DNA of 64,000 bases from Coriobacteriaceae bacterium (GTDB taxonomy: Bacteria; Actinomycetota; Coriobacteriia; Coriobacteriales; Coriobacteriaceae). The translations under genes and the position numbers were made by a program. Location: the NCBI GenBank assembly GCA_902835305.1, contig CADFMD010000002.1, forward strand, positions 186,001 to 250,000, in the 5' to 3' direction. The notes under the pieces are model-generated. The model ran no database searches. It saw only the letters and a list, made by a program, of their open reading frames with translations, and was not told where the DNA came from. Positions 1 through 15,049 of this stretch are shown here, one piece after another; within the stretch, counting starts at the first letter, position 1; every line of letters starts with the position of its first letter.

Positions 1-814
1 GCGTCTGGATGGAAAACGGGCTGATCTCGAGAGGCGAGTCGTCGGAGCGGAGCTCCTTTGTATCGACGTGCGCTCCGACGTTAAACTCTGGCGTCGATAC
101 CTCGATCACCTTCGCATCCTCACCTTTGCCCTCCGTCCAACTGATATTCCAGGTGACCGCATGTCGTAAATCTCGATCGCGATTCCAAGATGCAAAGTAC
201 ATCGTGCCGTTAATGACCGTGTCGCTTGATGTGTCTTTATCAATGGTGCAGCGTGTATCAGCCCATTCCTCGCCGAAGTTCATGCTGGGTGTACTGACGC
301 CCCCTTCTTCTTCACCATAGAGAACAAGTTCGCCAAGCTCTGCCGCCGGCTTGTAGTAGTTAACGCCATTCGGATTGGACAATGTAAACGTCACAGCACC
401 GCAACCGTTCTCGTCGATTGCCATCTCATGAATGTCGAGCGTATAGCCGTTGCCCTCGACGGACAGATTGACCTTCTGGACTGCACCCTCCAGGCTTTGG
501 GGCGCGATACCATCACCAAACTCTCTGGTGTAGGTATATTTCGTCCCCGACGAGCCGCCATTTGTCCAGGTAACGGACTCTCCGTTGCCATGGTTTCCCC
601 AGGCAGAGGCAAAATAACTGGAATTGACAACAGCGTAGGCGACCCCTCCGGTCGCCAGCACTCCGGCAAGACATCCGATTACGGCAACATACAGAGGCTT
701 CGCGTGACCCTTTCGGCGAAGCGGCTCGCCAGCAGCGGCATAAAGAACACGGTCAGCAAGATCGCTATCGGCCTGGACGGACTCGAAGGCCTGCTTGATC
801 TGGTTGGATTTCAC
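1..814 (-). CDS. Membrane-anchored anti-sigma-like protein, C-terminus cut by window edge
   Basis: About 271 codons are visible and the gene runs off the left edge. The start is a GTG at 812-814 with a strong Shine-Dalgarno (GGAGGG, 820-828 on the other strand). A cytoplasmic N-terminus of about 38 residues is followed by one membrane segment (about residues 39-62, rich in V/A/G/L) and a long extracytoplasmic domain of beta-type sequence. This is the layout of DUF4179-like anti-sigma/sensor proteins encoded behind ECF sigma factors. Its start lies 50 nt inside the preceding sigma gene, so translational coupling is likely. Role as the cognate anti-sigma factor is inferred from position and topology. 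A second pair of the same type lies at 37.3-39.0 kb. Confidence 0.75.
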   Translation of the reverse strand, partial: MKSNQIKQAFESVQADSDLADRVLYAAAGEPLRRKGHAKPLYVAVIGCLAGVLATGGVAYAVVNSSYFASAWGNHGNGESVTWTNGGSSGTKYTYTREFGDGIAPQSLEGAVQKVNLSVEGNGYTLDIHEMAIDENGCGAVTFTLSNPNGVNYYKPAAELGELVLYGEEEGGVSTPSMNFGEEWADTRCTIDKDTSSDTVINGTMYFASWNRDRDLRHAVTWNISWTEGKGEDAKVIEVSTPEFNVGAHVDTKELRSDDSPLEISPFSIQT

Positions 815-1283
815 GGTCGCCCTCCTCTAGGATGAACTTGAGCTTCGATCTGCCGCGAGCTAAACGCGTTCGAACGGTCGCGGCTGGCACATGCAGTAAC
901 TCGGCAATCTCTGAAGTCGAGAAGCCCAGATAGTAATAGAGCACGATAGGAATACGGAATCGCTCCGGAAGTCGCATAACGTCTGACAGGACCGCCTTGG
1001 TCTCCTCCTGCGCCGTCGAAAGCGAATCGGCCAGATTCTCAATATCCTCCACGCGCCTCCATGGCTTTCGAAAGAGAGATTTGCATTCATTGATCGTGAC
1101 CCGGATAAGCCATCGACGAAGATGCTCCCAGCTTTCAAATTGCGCATCGCCTTTGAGTAACTTCAGAAAGACGTCTTGGGCAATATCGTCGGCATCGGCA
1201 CGATCGCGCAGGTACGTCAATGCGATTCGAAACACGACATCCCGGTGATCTTCGACCGCCTGTCTAAAAGCTTGTTCTTCCAT
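765..1283 (-). CDS. ECF-type RNA polymerase sigma factor
   Basis: A 172-residue sigma-70 family protein of ECF size. Region 2 is visible around residues 15-45 (FRIALTYLRDRADADDIAQD, the typical DAxDIxQDVF signature) and region 4 around residues 105-150 (LPERFRIPIVLYYYLGFSTS, then EIAELL and VRTRLARGRSKL for the helix-turn-helix). The ATG at 1281-1283 is preferred over an in-frame GTG two codons upstream because GGGAGG sits five bases before the ATG. It probably directs transcription of its own two-gene unit: a TGAAAC/CGTATC promoter lies about 50 bp upstream. The downstream anti-sigma-like gene overlaps its end by 50 nt. Confidence 0.9.
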   Translation of the reverse strand: MEEQAFRQAVEDHRDVVFRIALTYLRDRADADDIAQDVFLKLLKGDAQFESWEHLRRWLIRVTINECKSLFRKPWRRVEDIENLADSLSTAQEETKAVLSDVMRLPERFRIPIVLYYYLGFSTSEIAELLHVPAATVRTRLARGRSKLKFILEEGDREIQPDQAGLRVRPGR

Positions 1284-1331
1284 AATCACCTCCCGGTGAC
1301 GTTAATGGTTCTCGATGAGGCCCTCACCATG

Positions 1332-1360
1332 GATACGCTTTGACCGAACAGAATGTTTCA
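1332..1360 (-). promoter_or_regulatory. Candidate ECF-sigma autoregulatory promoter
   Basis: Read on the minus strand, TGAAAC (1355-1360) is separated by 17 bp from CGTATC (1332-1337). This matches the classic ECF promoter form known for SigW/SigX-type factors (TGAAAC, then CGTA 16-17 bp later). It lies directly upstream of the sigma gene, so autoregulation is the simplest reading. Between it and the rpoC terminator (1361-1478) nothing else is recognisable. Confidence 0.6.
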
Positions 1361-1478
1361 AATTCAAGCAGGAAAAACCTACCAAAATTAATCCGTCCCA
1401 TTTTGGCAAGGGATCAACGGAACGCAACAGGTTGAGCATACGCAAGCGAGCGGCCCCCAGAGCGTACAAGGTGGCATG

Positions 1479-1520
1479 AAAAAGGCAGGGCATTGACCTT
1501 TTGGTCATGCCCTGCCTTTT
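1479..1520 (-). terminator. rpoC terminator, symmetrical
   Basis: A hairpin with arms AAAAGGCAGGGCA and TGCCCTGCCTTTT flanked by A and T runs, so it can work in both directions. It lies about 75 bp after the rpoC stop codon. Its loop holds a second small stem (TGACC/GGTCA). Confidence 0.8.
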
Positions 1521-1587
1521 GAATGACAGATTGTAGCTCTGGGGGCCGCGCAGCGACGGAGATTGCCGCCGTTCGTTAGAACGGCGG
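1491..1587 (-). repeat. Bipartite 3' element downstream of rpoC
   Basis: Directly after the rpoC stop codon there is a 9-bp stem (CCGCCGTTC/GAACGGCGG, 1566-1587). It is followed, on the minus strand, by CGTCGCTGCGCGGCC, ACAATCTGTC and the terminator. The same ordered set of blocks follows lysS at 62019-62117 although the genes are unrelated. See the corresponding finding. Confidence 0.55.
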
Positions 1588-1593
1588 AACTAA

Positions 1594-6072
<4,479 letters not shown>

Positions 6073-6078
6073 AGTCAA

Positions 6079-9570
<3,492 letters not shown>

Positions 9571-9643
9571 CAGGTTTTTCCTCCTTCACGGAAATGCTCG
9601 GTGGGTTGGCGAGGCATAGCTTCGCCAGTTATCGCAACCTAAT

Positions 9644-9671
9644 AGTTTATCAGGTACCGACCGTTGGGCAA
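9644..9671 (-). promoter_or_regulatory. Possible rpoBC promoter
   Basis: On the minus strand TTGCCC (9666-9671) is followed after 16 bp by TAAACT (9644-9649). It is the best sigma-70-like pair in the gap between galU and rpoB, with a leader of about 70 nt that contains a small TGGCGA/TCGCCA stem at 9606-9626. Both boxes deviate from consensus. The rest of the gap (9672-9800) shows nothing recognisable. Confidence 0.35.
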
Positions 9672-9800
9672 GAAAAGCCTTGACGCGATTGAGTTTTTGG
9701 AGTAGCAAAGTTTTTCGACAGAAAACACGCAGGTAAATGTATGTGTATCGAACATCTGTTCATATATTTTCTGTGAACAGAGAGCCGGCAATCGCAGCTC

Positions 9801-9839
9801 TTATAAAAAAACGGGCGCGAACCGAGGTCCGCGCCCGTA
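9801..9839 (-). terminator. galU terminator
   Basis: On the minus strand ACGGGCGCGGACC and its complement form a GC-rich stem followed by seven T. It lies 20 bp past the galU stop and separates galU from rpoBC. Confidence 0.85.
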
Positions 9840-9858
9840 AATGTCGATGCCCGAAGGC

Positions 9859-10767
9859 TTACTTGCGCATCAATCCGCCGCGCTCGTCGATGGCGTCCCA
9901 GAAGGCATTGGCAAAACGGGGGTCGCTTGCAGCCATGAGGGCGTTGGTGGCCATCCAGCCAGAGGGAGTGCCGGTGTCGTAGCCCGACAGCGGGTCGATG
10001 ACGACGGCATACATGGCCTCACGGTCAAGCGAACGGGCCATGGCGTCGGTGAGCTGGATCTCGCCGCCCTTGCCGGCCTGCTGATCTGCCAGCAGGTCCA
10101 TGACCAGCGGGCTCAGCAGATAGCGGCCGACGATGTACAGGTTGGACGGAGCAGCCTCGGGAGCGGGCTTCTCGACCAGACCGCCGATACGCCAGACAGC
10201 GCCCGGCTCTGCATCGGCAACGTCCTCGGCGCCCTCGAGCGAACCGACGCGCTCGCCGGCGATAACGCCGTAGCGGCTGACTTCCTCGGGCGAGCAAGCA
10301 GCGACGGCGATAACCGAAGCGCCACCGTGCTCCTTGGAAACGGCGAGCATCTTGTCGCAGATGTCGCGGTTAGGCACAACGTAGTCGCCCAGAAGAACCA
10401 GGAAGTTCTCCCCTGCCACGGCGTCGGCAGCAGAGCGGATAGCATGGCCGAGGCCCTTGGGCTCGTACTGATAACGGAAGTCGACCGGCATACCGCCAGC
10501 GTGGGCGACGGCATCGGCATAGGCGTTCTTGCCGCGCTCGCGCAGCAGGTTCTCGAGCGAGCGATCGGGCTGGAAGTAATTCAGCAGCTCGGGCTTACCG
10601 GGAGATGTAACGATGATGGCGTCGTCGACTTCCTCGGGGTCGAGCGCCTCCTCGACGACGTACTGAATGACGGGCTTGTCGAGCACCGGCAGCATCTCTT
10701 TGGGCGTGCACTTGGTGCCAGGCAGAAAACGCGTGCCAAGACCGGCGGCGGGGATGATTGCCTTCAT
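9859..10767 (-). CDS. galU: UTP--glucose-1-phosphate uridylyltransferase
   Basis: Makes UDP-glucose from UTP and glucose-1-phosphate for cell-envelope polysaccharides. The protein has 302 residues, the usual GalU length. It begins with the nucleotidyl-transferase signature AAGLGTRFLPGTKCTPKEML (about residues 5-24), followed by DKPVIQYVVEEA and, near residue 100, GLGHAIRSA. The ATG at 10765-10767 opens directly on the conserved KAIIPAAG strand; the 28 codons upstream have no family resemblance. It sits between the rplJL and rpoBC units with terminators on both sides, so it is probably a single-gene transcript inserted in an otherwise classical cluster. Confidence 0.95.
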   Translation of the reverse strand: MKAIIPAAGLGTRFLPGTKCTPKEMLPVLDKPVIQYVVEEALDPEEVDDAIIVTSPGKPELLNYFQPDRSLENLLRERGKNAYADAVAHAGGMPVDFRYQYEPKGLGHAIRSAADAVAGENFLVLLGDYVVPNRDICDKMLAVSKEHGGASVIAVAACSPEEVSRYGVIAGERVGSLEGAEDVADAEPGAVWRIGGLVEKPAPEAAPSNLYIVGRYLLSPLVMDLLADQQAGKGGEIQLTDAMARSLDREAMYAVVIDPLSGYDTGTPSGWMATNALMAASDPRFANAFWDAIDERGGLMRK

Positions 10768-11014
10768 GTTATTCAAAGATCCTTTCGCAGGCGCAAAAGC
10801 GCCCCATGCGTGCGGCACACAGCCGCAGACCAAATTGCGATACCCAAGCATCTTACCGCTGGAACTATATGTCGCTACAAGGCAGAGGCAATTCTTCAGC
10901 AGGTCAACGCAAATTATTGCTCGAATGGTGCAATTTTATTGCCCAACGGCAGGGCACCCGATACGACGCAAATCACAGAACATGGCAGTTTGAGCTACCG
11001 ATGTCGAGGGACCG

Positions 11015-11054
11015 AAAAACAAAAAAGACGGGGCTCGCAATGCGAACCCCGTCT
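11015..11054 (-). terminator. rplL terminator
   Basis: AGACGGGGTTCGCA pairs with TGCGAGCCCCGTCT on the minus strand and is followed by a run of T, about 28 bp after the rplL stop. Confidence 0.85.
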
Positions 11055-11081
11055 GCAAAGAAATCTGGCGAGAAAGCCTGA

Positions 11082-11459
11082 TTACTTGAGGGTGACAGCA
11101 GCGCCAGCAGCCTCGAGCTTCTCCTTGGCAGCCTCGGCGTCCTCCTTCTTGGCACCCTCGAGAACAGCCTTGGGAGCGCCCTCGACGACCTCCTTGGCCT
11201 CCTTCAGGCCAAGGTTGGTGAGCTCACGGACGGCCTTGATGACCTGGATCTTGTTGTCGCCGAAGCCCTCGAGCACGACGTCAAACTCGGTCTTCTCCTC
11301 GGCCTCAGCAGCGCCAGCAGCGGGAGCGGCGACAACAGCGGCAGGAGCAGCGGCGGAAACGCCGAAGGTGTCCTCGATAGCCTTGACGAGCTCGGAAGCC
11401 TCGAGAAGGGTCATTTCCTTAAGAGCATCGATGATCTCATCGGTGGTAAGCTTAGCCAT
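11082..11459 (-). CDS. rplL: Ribosomal protein L7/L12
   Basis: Stalk protein that recruits translation GTPases, 125 residues. The N-terminal dimerisation helix (KLTTDEIIDALKEMTLLEAS) is followed by an Ala/Gly/Pro hinge (about residues 40-55) and the C-terminal domain with EKTEFDVVLEGFG...KIQVIKAVRE. The ATG at 11457-11459 gives the canonical MAKL start; codons upstream of it do not belong to the family. It follows rplJ after a 102-nt gap that contains two hairpins. Confidence 0.97.
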   Translation of the reverse strand: MAKLTTDEIIDALKEMTLLEASELVKAIEDTFGVSAAAPAAVVAAPAAGAAEAEEKTEFDVVLEGFGDNKIQVIKAVRELTNLGLKEAKEVVEGAPKAVLEGAKKEDAEAAKEKLEAAGAAVTLK

Positions 11460-11510
11460 TTCTAAGTCCTTTCGGTTTCCGTGCCTGTGCACGGAGATCA
11501 GTTAAAACAC

Positions 11511-11546
11511 GGCGCGAATGCGCCAGGGGTGCGGCGTTGCCGCCGC
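11511..11546 (-). promoter_or_regulatory. Two hairpins in the rplJ-rplL gap
   Basis: GCGGCGGCAACGCCGC (11531-11546) and GGCGCATTCGCGCC followed by GTGTTTT (11511-11524) are compact stems on the minus strand. They could be processing signals or a leaky terminator between rplJ and rplL. This is inference from position and folding only. Confidence 0.4.
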
Positions 11547-11561
11547 GGGTGAAAACAGCGA

Positions 11562-12083
11562 CTAGGCTGCCTTCTGCTCGGAGACCTGCTGGATCGAACG
11601 AGCGAGACCAGAGGAAACGCCGTTGACGCAGACAGCGATGTCGCGAGCGAAACCGGAGATGAGACCGGCGATCTGGCCGAGAAGCTGATCCTTGGTGGGC
11701 AGCTCGGCGATAGCCTTAACATCATCAGCGGAAACGGCCTTGCCGTCGGAGATACCGCCCTTGATCTCAAGGACGCCCTTGGACTTAGCGGAGAAGTCCT
11801 TAAGGGCCTTAGCGGCCTCGACCGGCTCGGTCTCGTAGAACACATAAGCGACGGGGCCGGCGAGGATCTCGTCGATCTCGGGCTGCTCCTGGTTCTTGAG
11901 AGCGATCTTGACCAGGTTGTTCTTGTAGACCTTCATCTCGGCGCCGCACTCGCGAAGCTGATGACGCAGCTCCTGAGCCTGCTTAACCGTCAGACCGTTG
12001 TAGTTGACGACGAACAGACCGGCGTTCTCGGCGATACGGGACTCGATCTCTGCAACCTTGTCGATTTTGTACTGCTGGGGCAT
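11562..12083 (-). CDS. rplJ: Ribosomal protein L10
   Basis: Anchors L7/L12 on the large subunit, 173 residues. The N-terminal IDKVAEIESRIAENAGLFVV...NYNGLTVKQAQELRHQLRE is typical of L10. The ATG at 12081-12083 follows AGGAGG with an eight-base spacer. First gene of the rplJL unit and preceded by a leader with the features of the L10 autoregulatory element. Confidence 0.97.
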   Translation of the reverse strand: MPQQYKIDKVAEIESRIAENAGLFVVNYNGLTVKQAQELRHQLRECGAEMKVYKNNLVKIALKNQEQPEIDEILAGPVAYVFYETEPVEAAKALKDFSAKSKGVLEIKGGISDGKAVSADDVKAIAELPTKDQLLGQIAGLISGFARDIAVCVNGVSSGLARSIQQVSEQKAA

Positions 12084-12124
12084 GAATTACACCTCCTCGA
12101 ATTCTTTCCGGGCACGGTCCGCCA

Positions 12125-12275
12125 CAAGGACGTGACGGGGGCATGTCCAAAAAGAAAGCCCCCGCGCTGCATGAGCGACGGGGGCGAGAAGACATATCTA
12201 CTCGACCACCTCGGCTGGCGGGAAGTCCCATTAAGCTCGCGGGTAAGACCCGTTTGCGCCGGCTGTCTCTGGCAG
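12125..12275 (-). promoter_or_regulatory. L10 leader with terminator hairpin
   Basis: On the minus strand, AGACAGCCGGCGC, the stem around GGGTCTTACCC, then TTAATGGGACTTCCCGCC and AGCCGAGG fit the L10-leader family known upstream of rplJ, where free L10(L12)4 binds and represses. After the binding region comes a terminator-like stem, GCCCCCGTCGC/GCGCGGGGGC, followed by TTTCTTTTT (12149-12184). A downstream GACATGCCCCC (about 12136-12147) can pair instead with the 3' half of that stem, giving an alternative structure. The family call rests on visual similarity. Confidence 0.75.
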
Positions 12276-12304
12276 CGGATTCGTGCGTGAACCGAAAGTA
12301 TTAT

Positions 12305-12543
12305 GGCGGGGACCCCGGCGTCGGTCAACGGGAAACCGGGCTGCACACAATTCCACCATCCGGCCGCACCGCCGAAGGCCAGGCGCAAGGTTTTCGCTCG
12401 GTCAGGTCCTGGGCTCGCACGAAGAGCACATTAAGTGCTCTTCGGCTCGTGCGGAATCTACGAAAACCTTGCGCCTGGCCTTCGGCGGCGCGGCCTGCGG
12501 TGACTTTGGGGCAGCCCGGTTTCCCGTTGGCCGGCGCCCCCAC
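12305..12543. repeat. Giant imperfect palindrome of about 240 bp
   Basis: The two halves are reverse complements around position 12433. The best block is 27 bp without mismatch (12370-12396 against 12461-12487). Outer blocks also pair: AACGGGAAACCGGGCTGC with GCAGCCCGGTTTCCCGTT, and the core CGAAGAGCAC with GTGCTCTTCG. Interruptions are short and unequal. It lies between the aminotransferase 3' end and the rplJ leader. No open frame of credible composition runs through it. Confidence 0.85.
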
Positions 12544-12588
12544 TCATAAGCCTTAAGTCGGTGGGCTGATGTGTTGCGTCCCTGAGGG

Positions 12589-13725
12589 CTACAAGGTTGA
12601 AATGAAGGCGGACAGGCGGCGGAGGCCTTCGTCCAGGTTTTCGTCGGAGACGCAGTAGCTGAGGCGGATGTGGCCTTCGGTGCCGAAGCAGTTTCCGGGA
12701 ACTAGGGCTACGCTTGCCTCTTGGATGGCTTTGATGCAGAAGGCTTCGCTGGTTAGGCCGAACTTTTTGATGCTCGGGAAAGTGTAGAAGGCTCCTGCGG
12801 GCTCTACTACGTCGAGGTCCATGGCGTTTAAGGCTGCGAGTACACGTTCGCGACGGGCTCGGTAGACTTCGAGCATGGGGGTGGGGTCGACGGTCAGAGC
12901 TCGAGCTGCAGCGTCCATCTCAAATGAAACGGCACTCGATACTAAGTATTGGTGAGCCTTGGCGATCTCGGCGATGACGGGTGCCGCTGCTGCGAGCCAG
13001 CCCAGGCGCCAGCCGGTCATAGCCCAGGGCTTGGAGAAGCTCTCGATGACTACCGTCTGCTCACGCAGCTCCGGGTGGCGCTGGGCGAAGCGCTCGTAGC
13101 CGTCCGCGTAGACCAAGCGGTTGTATACGTCGTCGCAGATTACGTAGATGCCCGCCCGGTCTGCCACGCGCGCCACGGCGTCGAGCGATGCCGCGTCAAG
13201 GATGCAGCCCGTAGGATTGTTGGGCGAGCAGATGACGATGGCTTTGGTCGCCGGCGTCACGCAAGCACGAAGTGCGTCCTCGTCAATCTGAAATTGCGCG
13301 GGCTCCGTATCCAAAAAGACCGCTTTGGCGTGATTGGCCACGACGATGCTTTCGTACAGGCCAAAGGCCGGCGTGGGGATAATGACCTCGTCGCCGGGGT
13401 TGAGCATAGCCATGAATGTTGCCGACAGCGCCTCGGTCGCACCGTCGGTCAGGATGACCTCATCGGCGGAAAACATAAGGCCCGCGTCCCCCATGTAAGC
13501 AGACAACGCCTCACGCAGGGCGGGGCGACCGTTGTTGGGCGGATAGTGCGTATCGCCGCGGCCCAGCGCGGCGGTCACCTCGGCGCTAATCACATCGGGC
13601 GTGGGAAAATCGGGCTCGCCGAGCGCGAGCGCGATGCACCCCGGGTGCTGGGCGGCGAGCGCATTGATCCGACGGATGCCTGAGGGCTTGAGCGTGGTAA
13701 GCGAGGTGTTCATGGGCAGACGCAT
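12589..13725 (-). CDS. PLP-dependent class I/II aminotransferase
   Basis: A 378-residue fold-type I aminotransferase of the aspartate/aromatic group. Visible landmarks are the substrate loop ALGEPDFPTP (about residue 35), the cofactor region TDGATEAL, the motif SPNNPTG (about 170), and the Schiff-base lysine in ESFSKPWAMTGWRLGW (about 235). The ATG at 13725 has AAAGGA six bases upstream. The substrate cannot be told from sequence; aspartate, aromatic amino acids or alanine are possible. A divergent gene starts 94 bp away, so the two probably have back-to-back promoters. Confidence 0.9.
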   Translation of the reverse strand: MRLPMNTSLTTLKPSGIRRINALAAQHPGCIALALGEPDFPTPDVISAEVTAALGRGDTHYPPNNGRPALREALSAYMGDAGLMFSADEVILTDGATEALSATFMAMLNPGDEVIIPTPAFGLYESIVVANHAKAVFLDTEPAQFQIDEDALRACVTPATKAIVICSPNNPTGCILDAASLDAVARVADRAGIYVICDDVYNRLVYADGYERFAQRHPELREQTVVIESFSKPWAMTGWRLGWLAAAAPVIAEIAKAHQYLVSSAVSFEMDAAARALTVDPTPMLEVYRARRERVLAALNAMDLDVVEPAGAFYTFPSIKKFGLTSEAFCIKAIQEASVALVPGNCFGTEGHIRLSYCVSDENLDEGLRRLSAFISTL

Positions 13726-13818
13726 GGCGTTCCTTTCGTAAGGGTTGCACTAGGATAGCGCGGCGGGACGCCACCAGACGGTGTAACCTAAACGGAAACC
13801 AACCGGAAAGGAGGCGGC

Positions 13819-14481
13819 ATGGAGACGACCGCACGCGGCGATGTACCAAAAACGTTGCGAACCATTGCGTATATCAGCATTCCCGATAGCGCCGATCTTG
13901 AGTTTTTGCTCTGGGACCTGCAGGATGCCATCGCCGCCTATGCTCAGCTTTCCGGCACCGCGCTCCCCCACCCGGTCGACTTGAAGGCAAATGACGCCGG
14001 CAGCGTTGCCGACGGCATCGTGCTGGCCATTGAAGATGTGGCTGACGATGAGACGTTGACAGCTATCGAGCAGGCGCTTGAGCGCTTTGGCGGTACGGGA
14101 ACACGTGTCTATGCCGTGATTCGAGCCGCACAAGAGGGCACAGAGCAGGCGCGTGGGACAGCCGTTCGCCTGCACAAGGCATGTGAGCGCCATGACCAAT
14201 TGTGGTGTGGCGGCGTTGCCATCTGCGCTGGCAGCGGCATTGCGGCGCTTCGCCATTCCCCACGCATGGGCCTCTTGCGCCGACCATTTTCGGAAGCGAT
14301 GGATAAGCTTGTGGGCGCTGTGCGCATGGGCTGCTCCGTCGAGCATGCACAGCGACTTGGCGGCGGCAATGCCGCCAACGTCGACACCGACGGCATGGTG
14401 CGCGTCGAGCCCGCGCTGCCCGCACCGATCTGGCATGCCATCATGAAACGCCTCGGCACCCGCGCCCAATCAGATATCTAA
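13819..14481 (+). CDS. Conserved hypothetical protein, possibly flavodoxin-like fold
   Basis: A 220-residue protein with a good ribosome site (AAAGGAGG four bases before the ATG). Alternating hydrophobic strands and helices (LRTIAYISIP, GIVLAIEDV, TRVYAVIRA, LWCGGVAICAGSGIAAL) suggest an alpha/beta sandwich. The stretch LRHSPRMGLLRRPFSEAMDK, about residues 150-170, is the most distinctive part. No catalytic motif is recognised and no signal or membrane segment is present. It is divergent from the aminotransferase and convergent with the glycosylase gene two bases beyond its end. Function unknown. Confidence 0.65.
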   Translation: METTARGDVPKTLRTIAYISIPDSADLEFLLWDLQDAIAAYAQLSGTALPHPVDLKANDAGSVADGIVLAIEDVADDETLTAIEQALERFGGTGTRVYAVIRAAQEGTEQARGTAVRLHKACERHDQLWCGGVAICAGSGIAALRHSPRMGLLRRPFSEAMDKLVGAVRMGCSVEHAQRLGGGNAANVDTDGMVRVEPALPAPIWHAIMKRLGTRAQSDI

Positions 14482-14482
14482 A

Positions 14483-15046
14483 TTACAGAGCACCCCAATC
14501 AACGGCATCGCGCCAGCGCTCGACAAGGCGTTCCAGGCGCCATGCCGCATTGGCGGGACTTGTCGACGGCAGAACGATGGCGGGCAGCCCGGTGCGTTCT
14601 TGTAGATAGCGCTTGTAGAGTCGGCCAGCTGTACCACCGTTGCATATCACCTGCTCAATGGGAGCTGCGCCCGTAATGCGCTCGATATCTGCCGGAACGA
14701 CGTTTTTGATGCTCGCGTCACTCGAGCCCTTAATGTCGCAGCCCTCAATCACATCCCACAGGGCTACGCCGCCGTTCAGCAGCATGGATCGCTTGGCGGC
14801 AATCGAGGCGTCGAGCGTCGCAGGCTCGCTGCCTGCCAAAGGGTCGCCCTCGTTGGGCGGCACGGGCACACCGAGACACGCGGCCATCACGCGCCAAAAG
14901 CGATTCTGAGGGTTGCCGTAATAAAAGGCATTGGCGCGCGAAAGCACCGAGGGAAACGACCCGAGCACCAAAACGCGCGAGTGCTGGTCGAACACGGGCT
15001 CAAACCCATGCTCAATATGTTGATAGCCCACGTCGGACGCAGCCAT
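14483..15046 (-). CDS. DNA-deoxyinosine glycosylase, uracil-DNA glycosylase superfamily
   Basis: A 187-residue member of the UDG superfamily. The motif VLVLGSFPSVLSRANAFYYG with NPQNRFW (about residues 27-52) is diagnostic of the hypoxanthine/deoxyinosine glycosylase branch, which removes deaminated adenine from DNA. C-terminal LPSTSPANA is the second active-site motif. The start ATG lies three bases after the stop of the GH13 gene, so the two are co-transcribed, though no functional link is obvious. Confidence 0.85.
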   Translation of the reverse strand: MAASDVGYQHIEHGFEPVFDQHSRVLVLGSFPSVLSRANAFYYGNPQNRFWRVMAACLGVPVPPNEGDPLAGSEPATLDASIAAKRSMLLNGGVALWDVIEGCDIKGSSDASIKNVVPADIERITGAAPIEQVICNGGTAGRLYKRYLQERTGLPAIVLPSTSPANAAWRLERLVERWRDAVDWGAL

Positions 15047-15049
15047 GGC

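Noticed and set aside
6076..6078. TTG as start of rpoC
   Set aside because: Only three bases from AAGGAG; the GTG two codons downstream has proper spacing.
9841..11505. A 554-codon plus-strand frame crossing galU and rplL
   Set aside because: Antisense to two certain genes and their terminators.
12142..12556. Several 70-130 codon frames across the giant palindrome
   Set aside because: Open in both directions only because of the inverted repeat; amino-acid sequences are repeats of each other and lack start signals.
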